DNA of 64,000 bases from UBA6902 sp964393845. Its GTDB lineage: Bacteria > Nitrospirota > Thermodesulfovibrionia > UBA6902. The notes under the pieces were generated by a model. The model saw only the letters and a list, made by a program, of their open reading frames with translations, searched no databases and had not been told where the DNA came from. The position numbers and the translations under genes are program-made. Below are positions 52,374-60,656 of this stretch, piece after piece. The stretch spans positions 1-64,000 of the forward strand of contig CAYMUX010000002.1 of NCBI GenBank assembly GCA_964393845.1. Reading direction: 5' to 3'. Numbering within the stretch: the first letter of the stretch is position 1; each line of letters starts with the position of its first letter.

Positions 52374-53259
52374 ATATCCCTGGCAGGATATCAATGCGAA
52401 TGCGAATGATGCTGCTGCCAAGCTGTTACGGCTTGTAGGCACAGAGAAAACGGTCCTCGAAGTGGGCTGCGCTTCAGGCTACGTTTCAAAGGTAATGAAA
52501 GAGCAGTTCAACTGCGCTGTGACGGGAATAGAAAAGGACCCTGATGCGGCAAAGGAAGCTTCGGCATACTGCAAGAACGTTTTAATCGGTGATATAGAAA
52601 GTAATGATTTATTAAAGCAAATAGAAGATGAAAAGTTCGATGTAATAACCTTTGGAGATGTGCTGGAACACTTAAGAAACCCCGGGGAGATATTGACCAG
52701 GATCAAACACTTGCTCAATGATAATGGATATATTGTCGCTTCAATACCGAACATTGCCCATATTTCGATAGCCCTTGAATTACTGGAGGGGCGCTTTGAT
52801 TACAGACCGATGGGCCTTCTTGACAGTTCACACGTCAGGTTCTTCACAAAAGAGAGTGTTCGGAAATTATTCAGAGAAGCAGGTTTTGAAATTATCATCT
52901 GGGACAGGGTTATCGTCAAACCGGAAGAAACAGAATTTAAAACAGCGCTGCAGAAATATCCTCTCAGCCTGTTGTCTTTCTTTGGAGGAAAAAGCGAAGC
53001 AGAGACATACCAGTTCGTTATAAAGGCCGTATCTGCCGATAATCAGGATGATATGTCGCTTCATGATAAGGCTGAGAGCTCCGCGCTTGAAGAAATAAGA
53101 GAGAAGGTTACAGAGCAGGAACTGACTATGAGAGAACTGAAGAAGAATTATATTGCGCTGGAATCAAAGCTCGATGCAATGAGTAACTCCTGGAGCTGGA
53201 AAATAACGGCTCCGTTGAGGTGGCTTTACGGCCTATTTAAAAAAGAGTCGGGAGGGTAG
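52366..53259 (+). CDS. class I SAM-dependent methyltransferase
   Basis: A 297-residue methyltransferase. Motif I is VLEVGCASGYVSKVM (about 35-49), followed by FDVITFGDVLEHL (motif post II, about 88-100), and NIAHISIALELLEGRFDY is the usual downstream segment. The last ~60 residues form a coiled coil and end in SWSWKITAPLRWLYGLFKKE. It overlaps the radical SAM gene by 8 bp. It probably methylates a sugar; terminal methylation is often the length-capping step in Wzm/Wzt systems with a Wzt C-domain, which would fit the upstream ATPase. Confidence 0.9.
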   Translation: MFKYPWQDINANANDAAAKLLRLVGTEKTVLEVGCASGYVSKVMKEQFNCAVTGIEKDPDAAKEASAYCKNVLIGDIESNDLLKQIEDEKFDVITFGDVLEHLRNPGEILTRIKHLLNDNGYIVASIPNIAHISIALELLEGRFDYRPMGLLDSSHVRFFTKESVRKLFREAGFEIIIWDRVIVKPEETEFKTALQKYPLSLLSFFGGKSEAETYQFVIKAVSADNQDDMSLHDKAESSALEEIREKVTEQELTMRELKKNYIALESKLDAMSNSWSWKITAPLRWLYGLFKKESGG

Positions 53260-53323
53260 ATTCATCCTGGTTTATTCACTTGCCGTTCAAGAAGACAGCT
53301 CTTCAGAAAATCAATAAGAAACC

Positions 53324-55408
53324 ATGCATAACAAAGTGGATAATTTATTCCCGCCGGGCACAAAAGTCAGAACAATAATTAATTTTTTAGAAGGAGGGCT
53401 GTACGTACTAAAAAATGAGGGGGTTGCATCTTTTATTAATAGAGCATGGTTGAGATTCAGGGGCAGATCATCAAGACCCAAGATAGTCCTCCAAAAAGAA
53501 ATCAGATCTCTCCAATTCCCGGCATTTGAACACCCGGAAGTTTCTATCGTTATACCTGTCTTTAATAAAGCCCTCTATACTTTTAACTGTCTTATGTCCG
53601 TTCTCCGGAATACCGAAGGGATTGAATATGAGGTTATAGTTGTTGATAATGCTTCAACAGATGAAACCTCTGAGATGCTGTCGAAGATAGAAAATATCCG
53701 AGTTATTAAGAATTCTGAAAACCTTGGTTTCGTTGATGCATGCAACAGGGGAGCAAAAGATGCAAAAGGCAGATTTTTACATTTTCTCAATAATGACACT
53801 GTAGTCTTGAATGGCTGGCTCTCATCATTAATTAAAACTCTTGAGAAATATTCCAGGGCAGGAGCTGTAGGTTCCAAGCTAATCTATCCTAATTACAAAA
53901 TTCAGGAAGCAGGGGGAATTGTATGGAAGGATGCTTCGGCATGGAATTACGGGAAATTTGACGATCCCGACAAGCCCGAATACAATTATGTACGTGAAGT
54001 TGACTATTGCTCCGCAGCATCTTTAATGATCAGAAAAAATCTCTTCGAACAGATCGGGGGCTTTGATCGGAGATTTTCTCCGGCTTACTGGGAAGATACT
54101 GATTTATGTTTCTCTATCCGCAGTCTCGGATATAGGGTTCTTTTGCAGCCGTCATCCGTGGTTATACATTTTGAGGGCGTATCAGCAGGTAGAAATACCG
54201 CATCCGGGATGAAGAGACACCAGGACCTGAATAAACCGAAATTTATAGAAAAATGGTCGGATGAACTTGAGAATCAATATGGGTATCAACCCGAAAACGT
54301 TTTTTTGGCAAGGGACCGCAACAGGAACAGGAGAATTCTCGTTATTGACCATCACGTCCCGGAATATGACAGGGACGCCGGCTCATTCTTTATGTTTAGC
54401 ATGCTGAGGGACCTTACATCCATGGGTTGCCGGGTGGTTTTTTGGCCGCACAATCTTTTCGCTGAAGATCCATATACGGGAATCCTTCAGCAGATGGGAA
54501 TTGAGGTGATTTACAACTCTGTAAATTTTAAAAAATACATGAAAAGTTATGGGAAATTCTTTCATATGGTCTTCCTTACACGGACGCATATAGCTATTCA
54601 TTACATTGACATTGTGAAAAAATATGTCCCGAATATAATTTACCACGCTCCTGACCTCGAGTTTATCCGGGAAAAGAGACGCGCCGAATTTGAAAAAATT
54701 TCTGCTAAGAAACTCAAAAAAATAAAAGAGCGGGAATTTTATCTCCTGAATAACAGCCATTTGATAACCACTGTCAGTTCGATAGAGGGCGACATTATCC
54801 AAAAAGAAATTCCAAACACGATGGTAGTGGTTGTTCCCCACCCTATTGAAAAGTCGATGAAAACCCAAACAGTTTTTGAAGGTCGCAGGGATTTGCTTTT
54901 TGTAGGAAGCATGCATACGCCAAATACAGACGCTATTTTATATTTTGCAAAAGAAGTCATGCCGGACCTCATCACTAAATTACCTGATATAAAGTTTTAT
55001 GTTGTCGGCAGCAATCCCCCAAAAGAGATATTAGCGCTTAATTCAGATAATATAGTTGTAACAGGCTTTGTTAAGGATTTGCTCCCCTATTTTGAAAAGT
55101 GCAGAATTTACATTGCGCCGCTAAGGTACGGTGCGGGGGTTAAAGGGAAAATCATTGAGGCAATGAATTACGGCATGCCGGTCATTACAACTTCCATAGG
55201 AGCGGAGGGCCTAAACTTGACTCATGGCGAAAATATTCTGATAGCAGACAATAGGACGACCTTGATTGAATATATTGAGTCGCTGTATAACGATAGGGAA
55301 CTGTGGAATAAACTTCGTCAAAATGCTTTTAAACATGTTGAAGACAACTTTTCACAGGATGTCTTTAATACCCAGATAAAAAAGATAATGGATTATATCG
55401 GTCAATAG
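53324..55408 (+). CDS. GT2-GT4 fusion glycosyltransferase
   Basis: A 694-residue bifunctional protein. The first half (about 65-300) is a GT2 domain: VSIVIPVFNKALYTFNCL, DNASTDETSEML, HFLNNDTVVLNGW (DxD equivalent) and YWEDTDLCFSIRSLG. The second half (about 330-690) is a GT4/GT-B domain: VGSMHTPNTDAILYFAKEV, VGSNPPKEI and APLRYGAGVKGKIIEAMNYG with a donor-binding E near IIEAMNYGMPVITT. Two linkages could be built by one polypeptide. Ten residues before the GT2 domain are basic; there is no membrane segment. Confidence 0.92.
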   Translation: MHNKVDNLFPPGTKVRTIINFLEGGLYVLKNEGVASFINRAWLRFRGRSSRPKIVLQKEIRSLQFPAFEHPEVSIVIPVFNKALYTFNCLMSVLRNTEGIEYEVIVVDNASTDETSEMLSKIENIRVIKNSENLGFVDACNRGAKDAKGRFLHFLNNDTVVLNGWLSSLIKTLEKYSRAGAVGSKLIYPNYKIQEAGGIVWKDASAWNYGKFDDPDKPEYNYVREVDYCSAASLMIRKNLFEQIGGFDRRFSPAYWEDTDLCFSIRSLGYRVLLQPSSVVIHFEGVSAGRNTASGMKRHQDLNKPKFIEKWSDELENQYGYQPENVFLARDRNRNRRILVIDHHVPEYDRDAGSFFMFSMLRDLTSMGCRVVFWPHNLFAEDPYTGILQQMGIEVIYNSVNFKKYMKSYGKFFHMVFLTRTHIAIHYIDIVKKYVPNIIYHAPDLEFIREKRRAEFEKISAKKLKKIKEREFYLLNNSHLITTVSSIEGDIIQKEIPNTMVVVVPHPIEKSMKTQTVFEGRRDLLFVGSMHTPNTDAILYFAKEVMPDLITKLPDIKFYVVGSNPPKEILALNSDNIVVTGFVKDLLPYFEKCRIYIAPLRYGAGVKGKIIEAMNYGMPVITTSIGAEGLNLTHGENILIADNRTTLIEYIESLYNDRELWNKLRQNAFKHVEDNFSQDVFNTQIKKIMDYIGQ

Positions 55409-55419
55409 GATGAGTTAAA

Positions 55420-56241
55420 ATGAAGACTCCCCGCCGCAAGCGGACGGGGTATCAAGGGATTAATTTGAAAAATCCCCCCTGCCCCCCTTTTTCAAAGGGG
55501 GGTAATTATAAGGAACCGCCGCAAAGACAGCGGGGTATTAAAAGAATGAATATCTGGAAATCCACAATAAAAAATATTCCAGCAGGTTATTTTCTCTACT
55601 GGCCTCATCAAATGTGGAAGTTTATTGCCGAAATGAAAGACGGCTGTGTGGTCCTGGATATCGGCTGCGGCGAGGGCGGACTTCTGAAGGCGCTGAAGTT
55701 ATTCAGAAATGACGCAAGGCTCATTGGAATGGATAAAGAAAGCCAAACCCTGCCCGACGGCATTACCTTTTTCAAAATTAACATTCTGGAAGAGAAGCTT
55801 CCTCTTGATGACAATAGCGTAGACTACGCTTTTATGACGCATGTACTTGAGCACCTTCAGCGCCCCGGTGACATATTATCGGAGCTTCAGAGGGTATTGA
55901 AGCCGGGAGGGAGAATATATATTGAGGCGCCTTCAATCCGTTCATGTTATGTTCCTTCAGTAAGCTTTAATCTGAAAGACGGTATGCCGGTCAATTTTTA
56001 TGACGACCCTTCGCATATCAGGCCGTACAGTAAATGCGCCCTATGGCACCTGCTCAAACACTGGTTCAGGCCGGTTAAGACAGGGTATGCAAGGAACTGG
56101 TTCAGAACTGCTGTGTCACCTCTTCAAATAATTATTTCATTCATTCTAAGAAAGAGATGGCATTTTGCCGTGGGTATGTGGGCGTTGATCGGCTGGAGCG
56201 TTTATATTATTGCCGAGAAGGAGGGAAATGGAAAAAATTAA
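55420..56241 (+). CDS. class I SAM-dependent methyltransferase with repeat-derived leader
   Basis: The frame starts at ATG 55420 behind an AGGATGAG-like site, but the first 42 residues (MKTPRRKRTGYQGIN..., NPPCPPFSKGG) are encoded by three packed palindromic elements; the domain itself starts at ATG 55546 (MNIWKSTIKNIPAGY), giving 231 residues. Motif I is VLDIGCGEGGLLKAL, and DYAFMTHVLEHLQRPGDILSEL is motif post II, with ending GMWALIGWSVYIIAEK. A methylation of a glycan or lipid intermediate is likely. The real start needs checking. It overlaps the GT9 frame by 14 bp if 56228 is that gene's start. Confidence 0.85.
   Translation: MKTPRRKRTGYQGINLKNPPCPPFSKGGNYKEPPQRQRGIKRMNIWKSTIKNIPAGYFLYWPHQMWKFIAEMKDGCVVLDIGCGEGGLLKALKLFRNDARLIGMDKESQTLPDGITFFKINILEEKLPLDDNSVDYAFMTHVLEHLQRPGDILSELQRVLKPGGRIYIEAPSIRSCYVPSVSFNLKDGMPVNFYDDPSHIRPYSKCALWHLLKHWFRPVKTGYARNWFRTAVSPLQIIISFILRKRWHFAVGMWALIGWSVYIIAEKEGNGKN
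55426..55541. repeat. stack of three palindromic elements at a methyltransferase start
   Basis: CCCCG...CGGGG (55426-55452), the C-tract hairpin CCCCCCTTTTTCAAAGGGGGG (55468-55503 region, trimmed here) and CCGC...GCGG (55516-55537) lie one after another. All are read through in one open frame with the methyltransferase. Confidence 0.7.
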
Positions 56242-57343
56242 TTTTGATTGCCGGCATTTCAGAGGAGACATTCCCTGTAAGCCTCACAAAGAACACGGGG
56301 TCCATTGTGAGGGGTGCGTATATTACGACAAAATAGAATTCAAGATACTCATAATAAAGCTGGATGCGGTTGGAGATGTATTAAGGACGACCTGCATTTT
56401 ACAGGGGTTAAAGGAAAAATACCGGAATTCACACATTACATGGCTGACAAAACGGCAGTCCCTGCCCATTTTTGAGAATAATGATTTAGTCGATGCCGTC
56501 ATTGATTATTCCGCAGAGTCTTTCTTACAGATACAATCAGAGCATTATGACATGGTTATTAACCCCGACGCAGCTCCAAAAAGCGCAAGGCTTGCACAGG
56601 CGGCGAGAGGAGATGTCAAGATCGGATTCGGTTATCACGAAAAAGGACATGTATATCCCTTTAATAAAGAAGCTCAGCGATGGTTTGAGATGGGATTATT
56701 CGATGACATAAAAAAGGCCAATACCTCAACTTACCAGCAAATCATTCTGGACATGATAGGGCTGTCTCCTTCCAGCCATGAGATAATTCTTAAGCTGAGC
56801 GATGATGAAACTAAATTTGCAGAGGCATTTGCCGGTAAGAATAATATCGGAAAAAACGATTTGAAGATCGGTTTAAATACGGGCGCCGGGGGGAGGTGGG
56901 AGTTCAAGAAGTGGACAGTCGAAGGCTTCTCCGGCCTGATTGAAATGATTAATAAAGAATTACCGAAAGCTAAAATACTTTTATACGGCGGCCCTGAAGA
57001 GAGGGACCGAAATACGTATTTAAGTAATAAATATCCCGGCAAAGTAATCATTACCGGTTGTGATAATTCTCTGAGAGAGTTCATGTCACTGATGAGCATT
57101 TGCGACATCCTCGTTACAGGAGATACAATGGCATTGCATATAGCCCTGGCTTTAAGGAAAAAAGTTGCAGCTCTGCTTGGCCCGACTTCCCATACGGAAA
57201 TAGACCTTTACGGTCGCGGAGAGGCAATCCGCGCAGATATCAAATGCCTGTGCTGCTATAAACAAACTTGTGATGTAAGCCCGAACTGCATGGAATTGAT
57301 AACTTCAGAGATGGTATTTAATTGTATAAGGGGACTGACGTAA
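56228..57343 (+). CDS. GT9-family glycosyltransferase (heptosyltransferase-like)
   Basis: A 371-residue protein of the ADP-heptose:LPS heptosyltransferase type. ATG 56228 follows AAGGAGG (56218-56224) closely; a TTG at 56210 opens the frame earlier. An N-terminal Cys-rich stretch CRHFRGDIPCKPHKEHGVHC is typical of one GT9 branch. The Rossmann core starts ILIIKLDAVGDVLRTTCIL, and the donor-site signature is VTGDTMALHIALALRKKVAALLGPTSHTEIDLYG (in parts). It adds a sugar to an LPS core-like or glycan acceptor. Cys CLCCYKQTCDVSPNC near the end is also conserved in this branch. Confidence 0.92.
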   Translation: MEKINFDCRHFRGDIPCKPHKEHGVHCEGCVYYDKIEFKILIIKLDAVGDVLRTTCILQGLKEKYRNSHITWLTKRQSLPIFENNDLVDAVIDYSAESFLQIQSEHYDMVINPDAAPKSARLAQAARGDVKIGFGYHEKGHVYPFNKEAQRWFEMGLFDDIKKANTSTYQQIILDMIGLSPSSHEIILKLSDDETKFAEAFAGKNNIGKNDLKIGLNTGAGGRWEFKKWTVEGFSGLIEMINKELPKAKILLYGGPEERDRNTYLSNKYPGKVIITGCDNSLREFMSLMSICDILVTGDTMALHIALALRKKVAALLGPTSHTEIDLYGRGEAIRADIKCLCCYKQTCDVSPNCMELITSEMVFNCIRGLT

Positions 57344-58504
57344 TTGAAGATACTTATTGTTACACCTTTTTTTCCGCACGCCGGGGTCCATCATGCCGGC
57401 GGTAAATTTATATTTGAATTAATCACGGGATTGTCCCGAAAGCATAACATATATCTTTTTTCCAGAATTGAACCAGGTGAAATGAAATTCGTAAAAAACA
57501 TGGAAGGTTTTTGTGATAATATTAAACTATATAAATTCAAGACACCGCGCAATTCAAACCCTTTGAGACCCTTCCTCATCATTATGTCATACCTCTGTCT
57601 GGCTGTCAGGGCAAACCGGTTTATCCGGGAAAACAACTTTGATATAGTACAGGTGGAACATGCGGAAACAGGCCTCTTAATTAAAAAGCAAAAAAATGCA
57701 AAACTCCTACTGGATGCCCATGATGTAATATCAAAACCTGCTGAGAGAAGGTATCGTTCTTCAAAGGGGCTCATTCGAAAGTCTTCAGACTGGCTGAAAT
57801 GGCAGATTGTCAGGAGAATGGAAGTTTATATAGCCGGGAAATTCGATATGATCTTTACCCGCTCTCAAATAGATAAAGACATTATCCTCGGTCTCTGTTC
57901 AAACCTGAACGTCAGCGTAATCCCTCATCCGGTCCGGAGCTGCAAACCGTCAACAAAATTTTCAAAAGAAGAAAATATAATACTGTTCGTCGGGGCCATG
58001 AGCAGAGACGTAAACATCAAGGCCGCCATTTTTATATATAATAAGATTCTTCCATTGATTCAATACGAGGTACGTGACGTTAAGATTTATATTGTCGGCC
58101 ATAACCCGCCGCGGGAAGTTAGAGAGTTGGCCGATAAATCCGATAACATCGTCGTTACAGGCTTTGTGGATGATGTGGCGCCTTATTACCAACGGGCCGC
58201 GATTTTTGTCAGCCCGATATTTATTGGAGGAGGCATTATCGCAAAAAACATCGAGGCCATGTCATACGGCCTGCCGGTAGTAACTACGGCTATAGGTAAT
58301 GAAGGGATTGAGGCCGTACCCGATAGTGACCTTATGATAGCTGACACTGAAAGTGAGTTCGCCAGGGCAATTATCTGTCTTTTGAAAAATCCCGGACTGA
58401 GAGAACAGATCGGGGGAAAAGGGAAATCGTATGTTGAAAAGAAGTTCAACGTCGATTTAGTATTGAGTAATATCGAAAGAAGCTATGAGACATTGTTTAA
58501 ATAG
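57344..58504 (+). CDS. GT4-family glycosyltransferase
   Basis: A 386-residue GT-B enzyme: the N-terminal KILIVTPFFPHAGVHHAGG and C-terminal SPIFIGGGIIAKNIEAMSYGLPVVTTAIG (in parts) with the EX7E-type donor site. No signal or membrane segment. The start TTG at 57344 follows directly on the preceding stop. Middle residues VVTGFVDDVAPYYQRAAIFVSP match the usual GT4 walkway. It is the fourth transferase of the cluster; donor and acceptor are unknown. Confidence 0.92.
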   Translation: MKILIVTPFFPHAGVHHAGGKFIFELITGLSRKHNIYLFSRIEPGEMKFVKNMEGFCDNIKLYKFKTPRNSNPLRPFLIIMSYLCLAVRANRFIRENNFDIVQVEHAETGLLIKKQKNAKLLLDAHDVISKPAERRYRSSKGLIRKSSDWLKWQIVRRMEVYIAGKFDMIFTRSQIDKDIILGLCSNLNVSVIPHPVRSCKPSTKFSKEENIILFVGAMSRDVNIKAAIFIYNKILPLIQYEVRDVKIYIVGHNPPREVRELADKSDNIVVTGFVDDVAPYYQRAAIFVSPIFIGGGIIAKNIEAMSYGLPVVTTAIGNEGIEAVPDSDLMIADTESEFARAIICLLKNPGLREQIGGKGKSYVEKKFNVDLVLSNIERSYETLFK

Positions 58505-58509
58505 TTAAC

Positions 58510-59553
58510 ATGACTGACATAAGAAAAAAAGATATTACAGTTTCGGTCATCATTCTCAATTACAATGGGATAAGTTATGTTGAGGAATGTATGGAATCTG
58601 TTTTAAATCAGACTTTCAGGGATAAAGAAATTATTGTTATCGATAACGGCTCTTCGGATGGTTCCGGAGAATTATTAAAAAAAATGGCATCTTCAGAAAT
58701 CATATATATCGAAAATAAAGATAACCTCGGCTTTGCATCCGGCAATAATATAGGTATAAGAAGGGCAAAGGGCAGATTTATCGCTCTATTGAATAATGAT
58801 GCCGTTGCCGATGAAAAGTGGCTGGAGAATTTGGTATCCGCTGCATTGAAGTCAGACAGCAGTTACGGTTCCTGGGCGTCTAAAATTCTTTTCTACGATA
58901 ATCGGAAAACCATCGATACAGTTGGACACCTTATATATCCAGACGGGCTTAACAGAGGAAGGGGTAAAGGTGAAGAGGATACGGGACAATATAATGGAGA
59001 AGAAGAGGTCTTTTTCCCCAGCGGATGCGCTGCCTTATATTCAAAAAAGATGCTTGATGAAATAGGTTATTTTGATCCCGACTTCTTTGCATACGGTGAT
59101 GATACTGACATAGGACTCAGGGCAAGACTTGCGGGATGGAAATGTCTTTATGTACCGGGGTCAGTAGTTTACCATCATTCTTCGGGAACAACGGGCAAAT
59201 ATTCCCCGCTTAAGGCTTATCTTGTGGAGAGGAACAGGTTTTGGATATTAATTAAATATTTCCCTTTGAAGTATATTGTAATTAGTCCTGTATACACTTT
59301 CTTGAGATTTATTCTGCAAGCTTATGGAGTTCTTGCGCGTAAAGGATCTGCCGGCAGGTTCGTGGAAGAGTTTTCCGGAATAAGTCTTCTGCGTGTACTT
59401 ATAAAAGCTTACATAGACGCATTCAGGAAGTTGCCCCTGATGCTCAGAAAGAGGTCCGCCATGAAAAAGCTGGTCAAAACTTCAAATAAGGATTTTTCTT
59501 TCTGGCTTAAACGATTCAGAATACGCGCCGTGGAGATTGCTCTTAAGGATTAG
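58510..59553 (+). CDS. GT2-family glycosyltransferase (rhamnosyltransferase-like)
   Basis: A 347-residue GT-A enzyme: VSVIILNYNGISYVEECMES at the start, IDNGSSDGSGELL, FIALLNNDAVAD (DxD-type) near 96, and YGDDTDIGLRARLAGWKCLY near 200-217 with the catalytic-base region. The C-terminal ~100 residues are hydrophobic-basic (LIKYFPLKYIVISPVYTFLRF), probably for membrane contact. Of the WbbL/rhamnosyltransferase kind; donor not known. Confidence 0.92.
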   Translation: MTDIRKKDITVSVIILNYNGISYVEECMESVLNQTFRDKEIIVIDNGSSDGSGELLKKMASSEIIYIENKDNLGFASGNNIGIRRAKGRFIALLNNDAVADEKWLENLVSAALKSDSSYGSWASKILFYDNRKTIDTVGHLIYPDGLNRGRGKGEEDTGQYNGEEEVFFPSGCAALYSKKMLDEIGYFDPDFFAYGDDTDIGLRARLAGWKCLYVPGSVVYHHSSGTTGKYSPLKAYLVERNRFWILIKYFPLKYIVISPVYTFLRFILQAYGVLARKGSAGRFVEEFSGISLLRVLIKAYIDAFRKLPLMLRKRSAMKKLVKTSNKDFSFWLKRFRIRAVEIALKD

Positions 59554-59565
59554 ACTTTTCAGACT

Positions 59566-60288
59566 ATGAATAACGAATACAGTAAAATTATAGTTATTAT
59601 ACCCGCATATAATGAAGAAGCATCCATACTGAAAGTCATAACTGACATTAAACTTATAGTCCCTTACGCTAAAATCGTTGTTATTGATGATGGGTCGACT
59701 GATAATAGCGCCGGTACAGCTTTACAGGCCGGTGCGGTTGTAATAAGCCATCCTTTTAATCTCGGATATGGCGCAGCCCTTCAAACAGGGTATAAGTATG
59801 CCTTGAGAAAGGGTTATGATATCGTTGTCCAGCTTGACGGCGACGGGCAGCATGACCCTCATAATATTCCGGACGTCCTTCAGCCGATACAAGATAACAG
59901 TGCAGATGTAGTAATAGGTTCAAGATTTTTAGGGAAAGATGTTTATAAAATTCCCTTTCTGAGAAAAACCGGGATGAGGATATTTAGTTTTATCGCATCT
60001 GTCATTATGAAGCAGCCGGTCACTGACTCAACATCCGGCTATCAGGCTTTGAACAGAAATGTTTTTACGTTTTATTCGGACAGGCGATATCCCGTAGACT
60101 TCCCTGACGCTGACGTTCTTATAATGCTGAAACGGTCCGGGTTCAGAATAAAAGAGGTCCCCGTAACAATGCATGGTTCTCATAAATCCATGCATTCAGG
60201 ATTAAAACCTCTTTATTATATTTTTAAAATGATTCTCTCGATATTGTTGACGGTATTGAGGAAAGAAAAAAATATGGAGGAGGCCTGA
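59566..60288 (+). CDS. GT2 polyprenyl-phosphate glycosyltransferase (DPM1-like)
   Basis: A 240-residue short GT2 protein: VIIPAYNEEASILKVI, VVIDDGSTDNS, HPFNLGYGAALQTGYKYAL and VQLDGDGQHDP (DxD) are all in the DPM1/ArnC order. It lacks the C-terminal TM helices of ArnC-type enzymes, but the next gene (DUF2304, membrane) probably supplies membrane contact. It makes polyprenyl-phosphate-linked sugars as donors for transfer in the periplasm. It ends 1 bp before the DUF2304 gene. Confidence 0.93.
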   Translation: MNNEYSKIIVIIPAYNEEASILKVITDIKLIVPYAKIVVIDDGSTDNSAGTALQAGAVVISHPFNLGYGAALQTGYKYALRKGYDIVVQLDGDGQHDPHNIPDVLQPIQDNSADVVIGSRFLGKDVYKIPFLRKTGMRIFSFIASVIMKQPVTDSTSGYQALNRNVFTFYSDRRYPVDFPDADVLIMLKRSGFRIKEVPVTMHGSHKSMHSGLKPLYYIFKMILSILLTVLRKEKNMEEA

Positions 60289-60289
60289 T

Positions 60290-60646
60290 ATGCAGTTAAT
60301 GGATATACCGATTCATCAAAAGATTTTTGCCTTAATAACATCAGTAGTTATATTTGTCTTTATTATCGAAATGCTGAGGAGGAGAAAGCTTAAAGAAGAA
60401 TATTCGTGGTTGTGGATATTGACCGGTATAGGAATGATAATCCTTGTTTTTTGGTATAAGCTCCTTGTAATAATTACAAATCTCATTGGCGCCGTGACTC
60501 CGACAACTACATTGTTCCTTTTTTCAAACCTTTTTCTTCTTGTTTTATCCATTCACTACTCCATTATAATATCCAAATTAACGCATCAGATTAAGGACGT
60601 TAGTCAGGAAATTGCTCTATTAAAAATTGAGATGAAAGAAAAATAA
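60290..60646 (+). CDS. DUF2304 membrane protein
   Basis: A 118-residue small membrane protein with three hydrophobic segments (KIFALITSVVIFVFIIEML, WLWILTGIGMIILVFWYKLLV and LFLFSNLFLLVLSIHYSIII) and a charged C-terminal helix. The central RRRKLKEEYSWLWIL motif is the DUF2304 signature. The family almost always follows a DPM1-like GT2, as here, and is taken to be its membrane partner. Confidence 0.9.
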   Translation: MQLMDIPIHQKIFALITSVVIFVFIIEMLRRRKLKEEYSWLWILTGIGMIILVFWYKLLVIITNLIGAVTPTTTLFLFSNLFLLVLSIHYSIIISKLTHQIKDVSQEIALLKIEMKEK

Positions 60647-60656
60647 ATTTCAGCTT

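Noticed and set aside
48877..60646. Wzx/Wzy-dependent polysaccharide pathway
   Set aside because: No flippase or polymerase is seen; the Wzm/Wzt ABC exporter is present instead.
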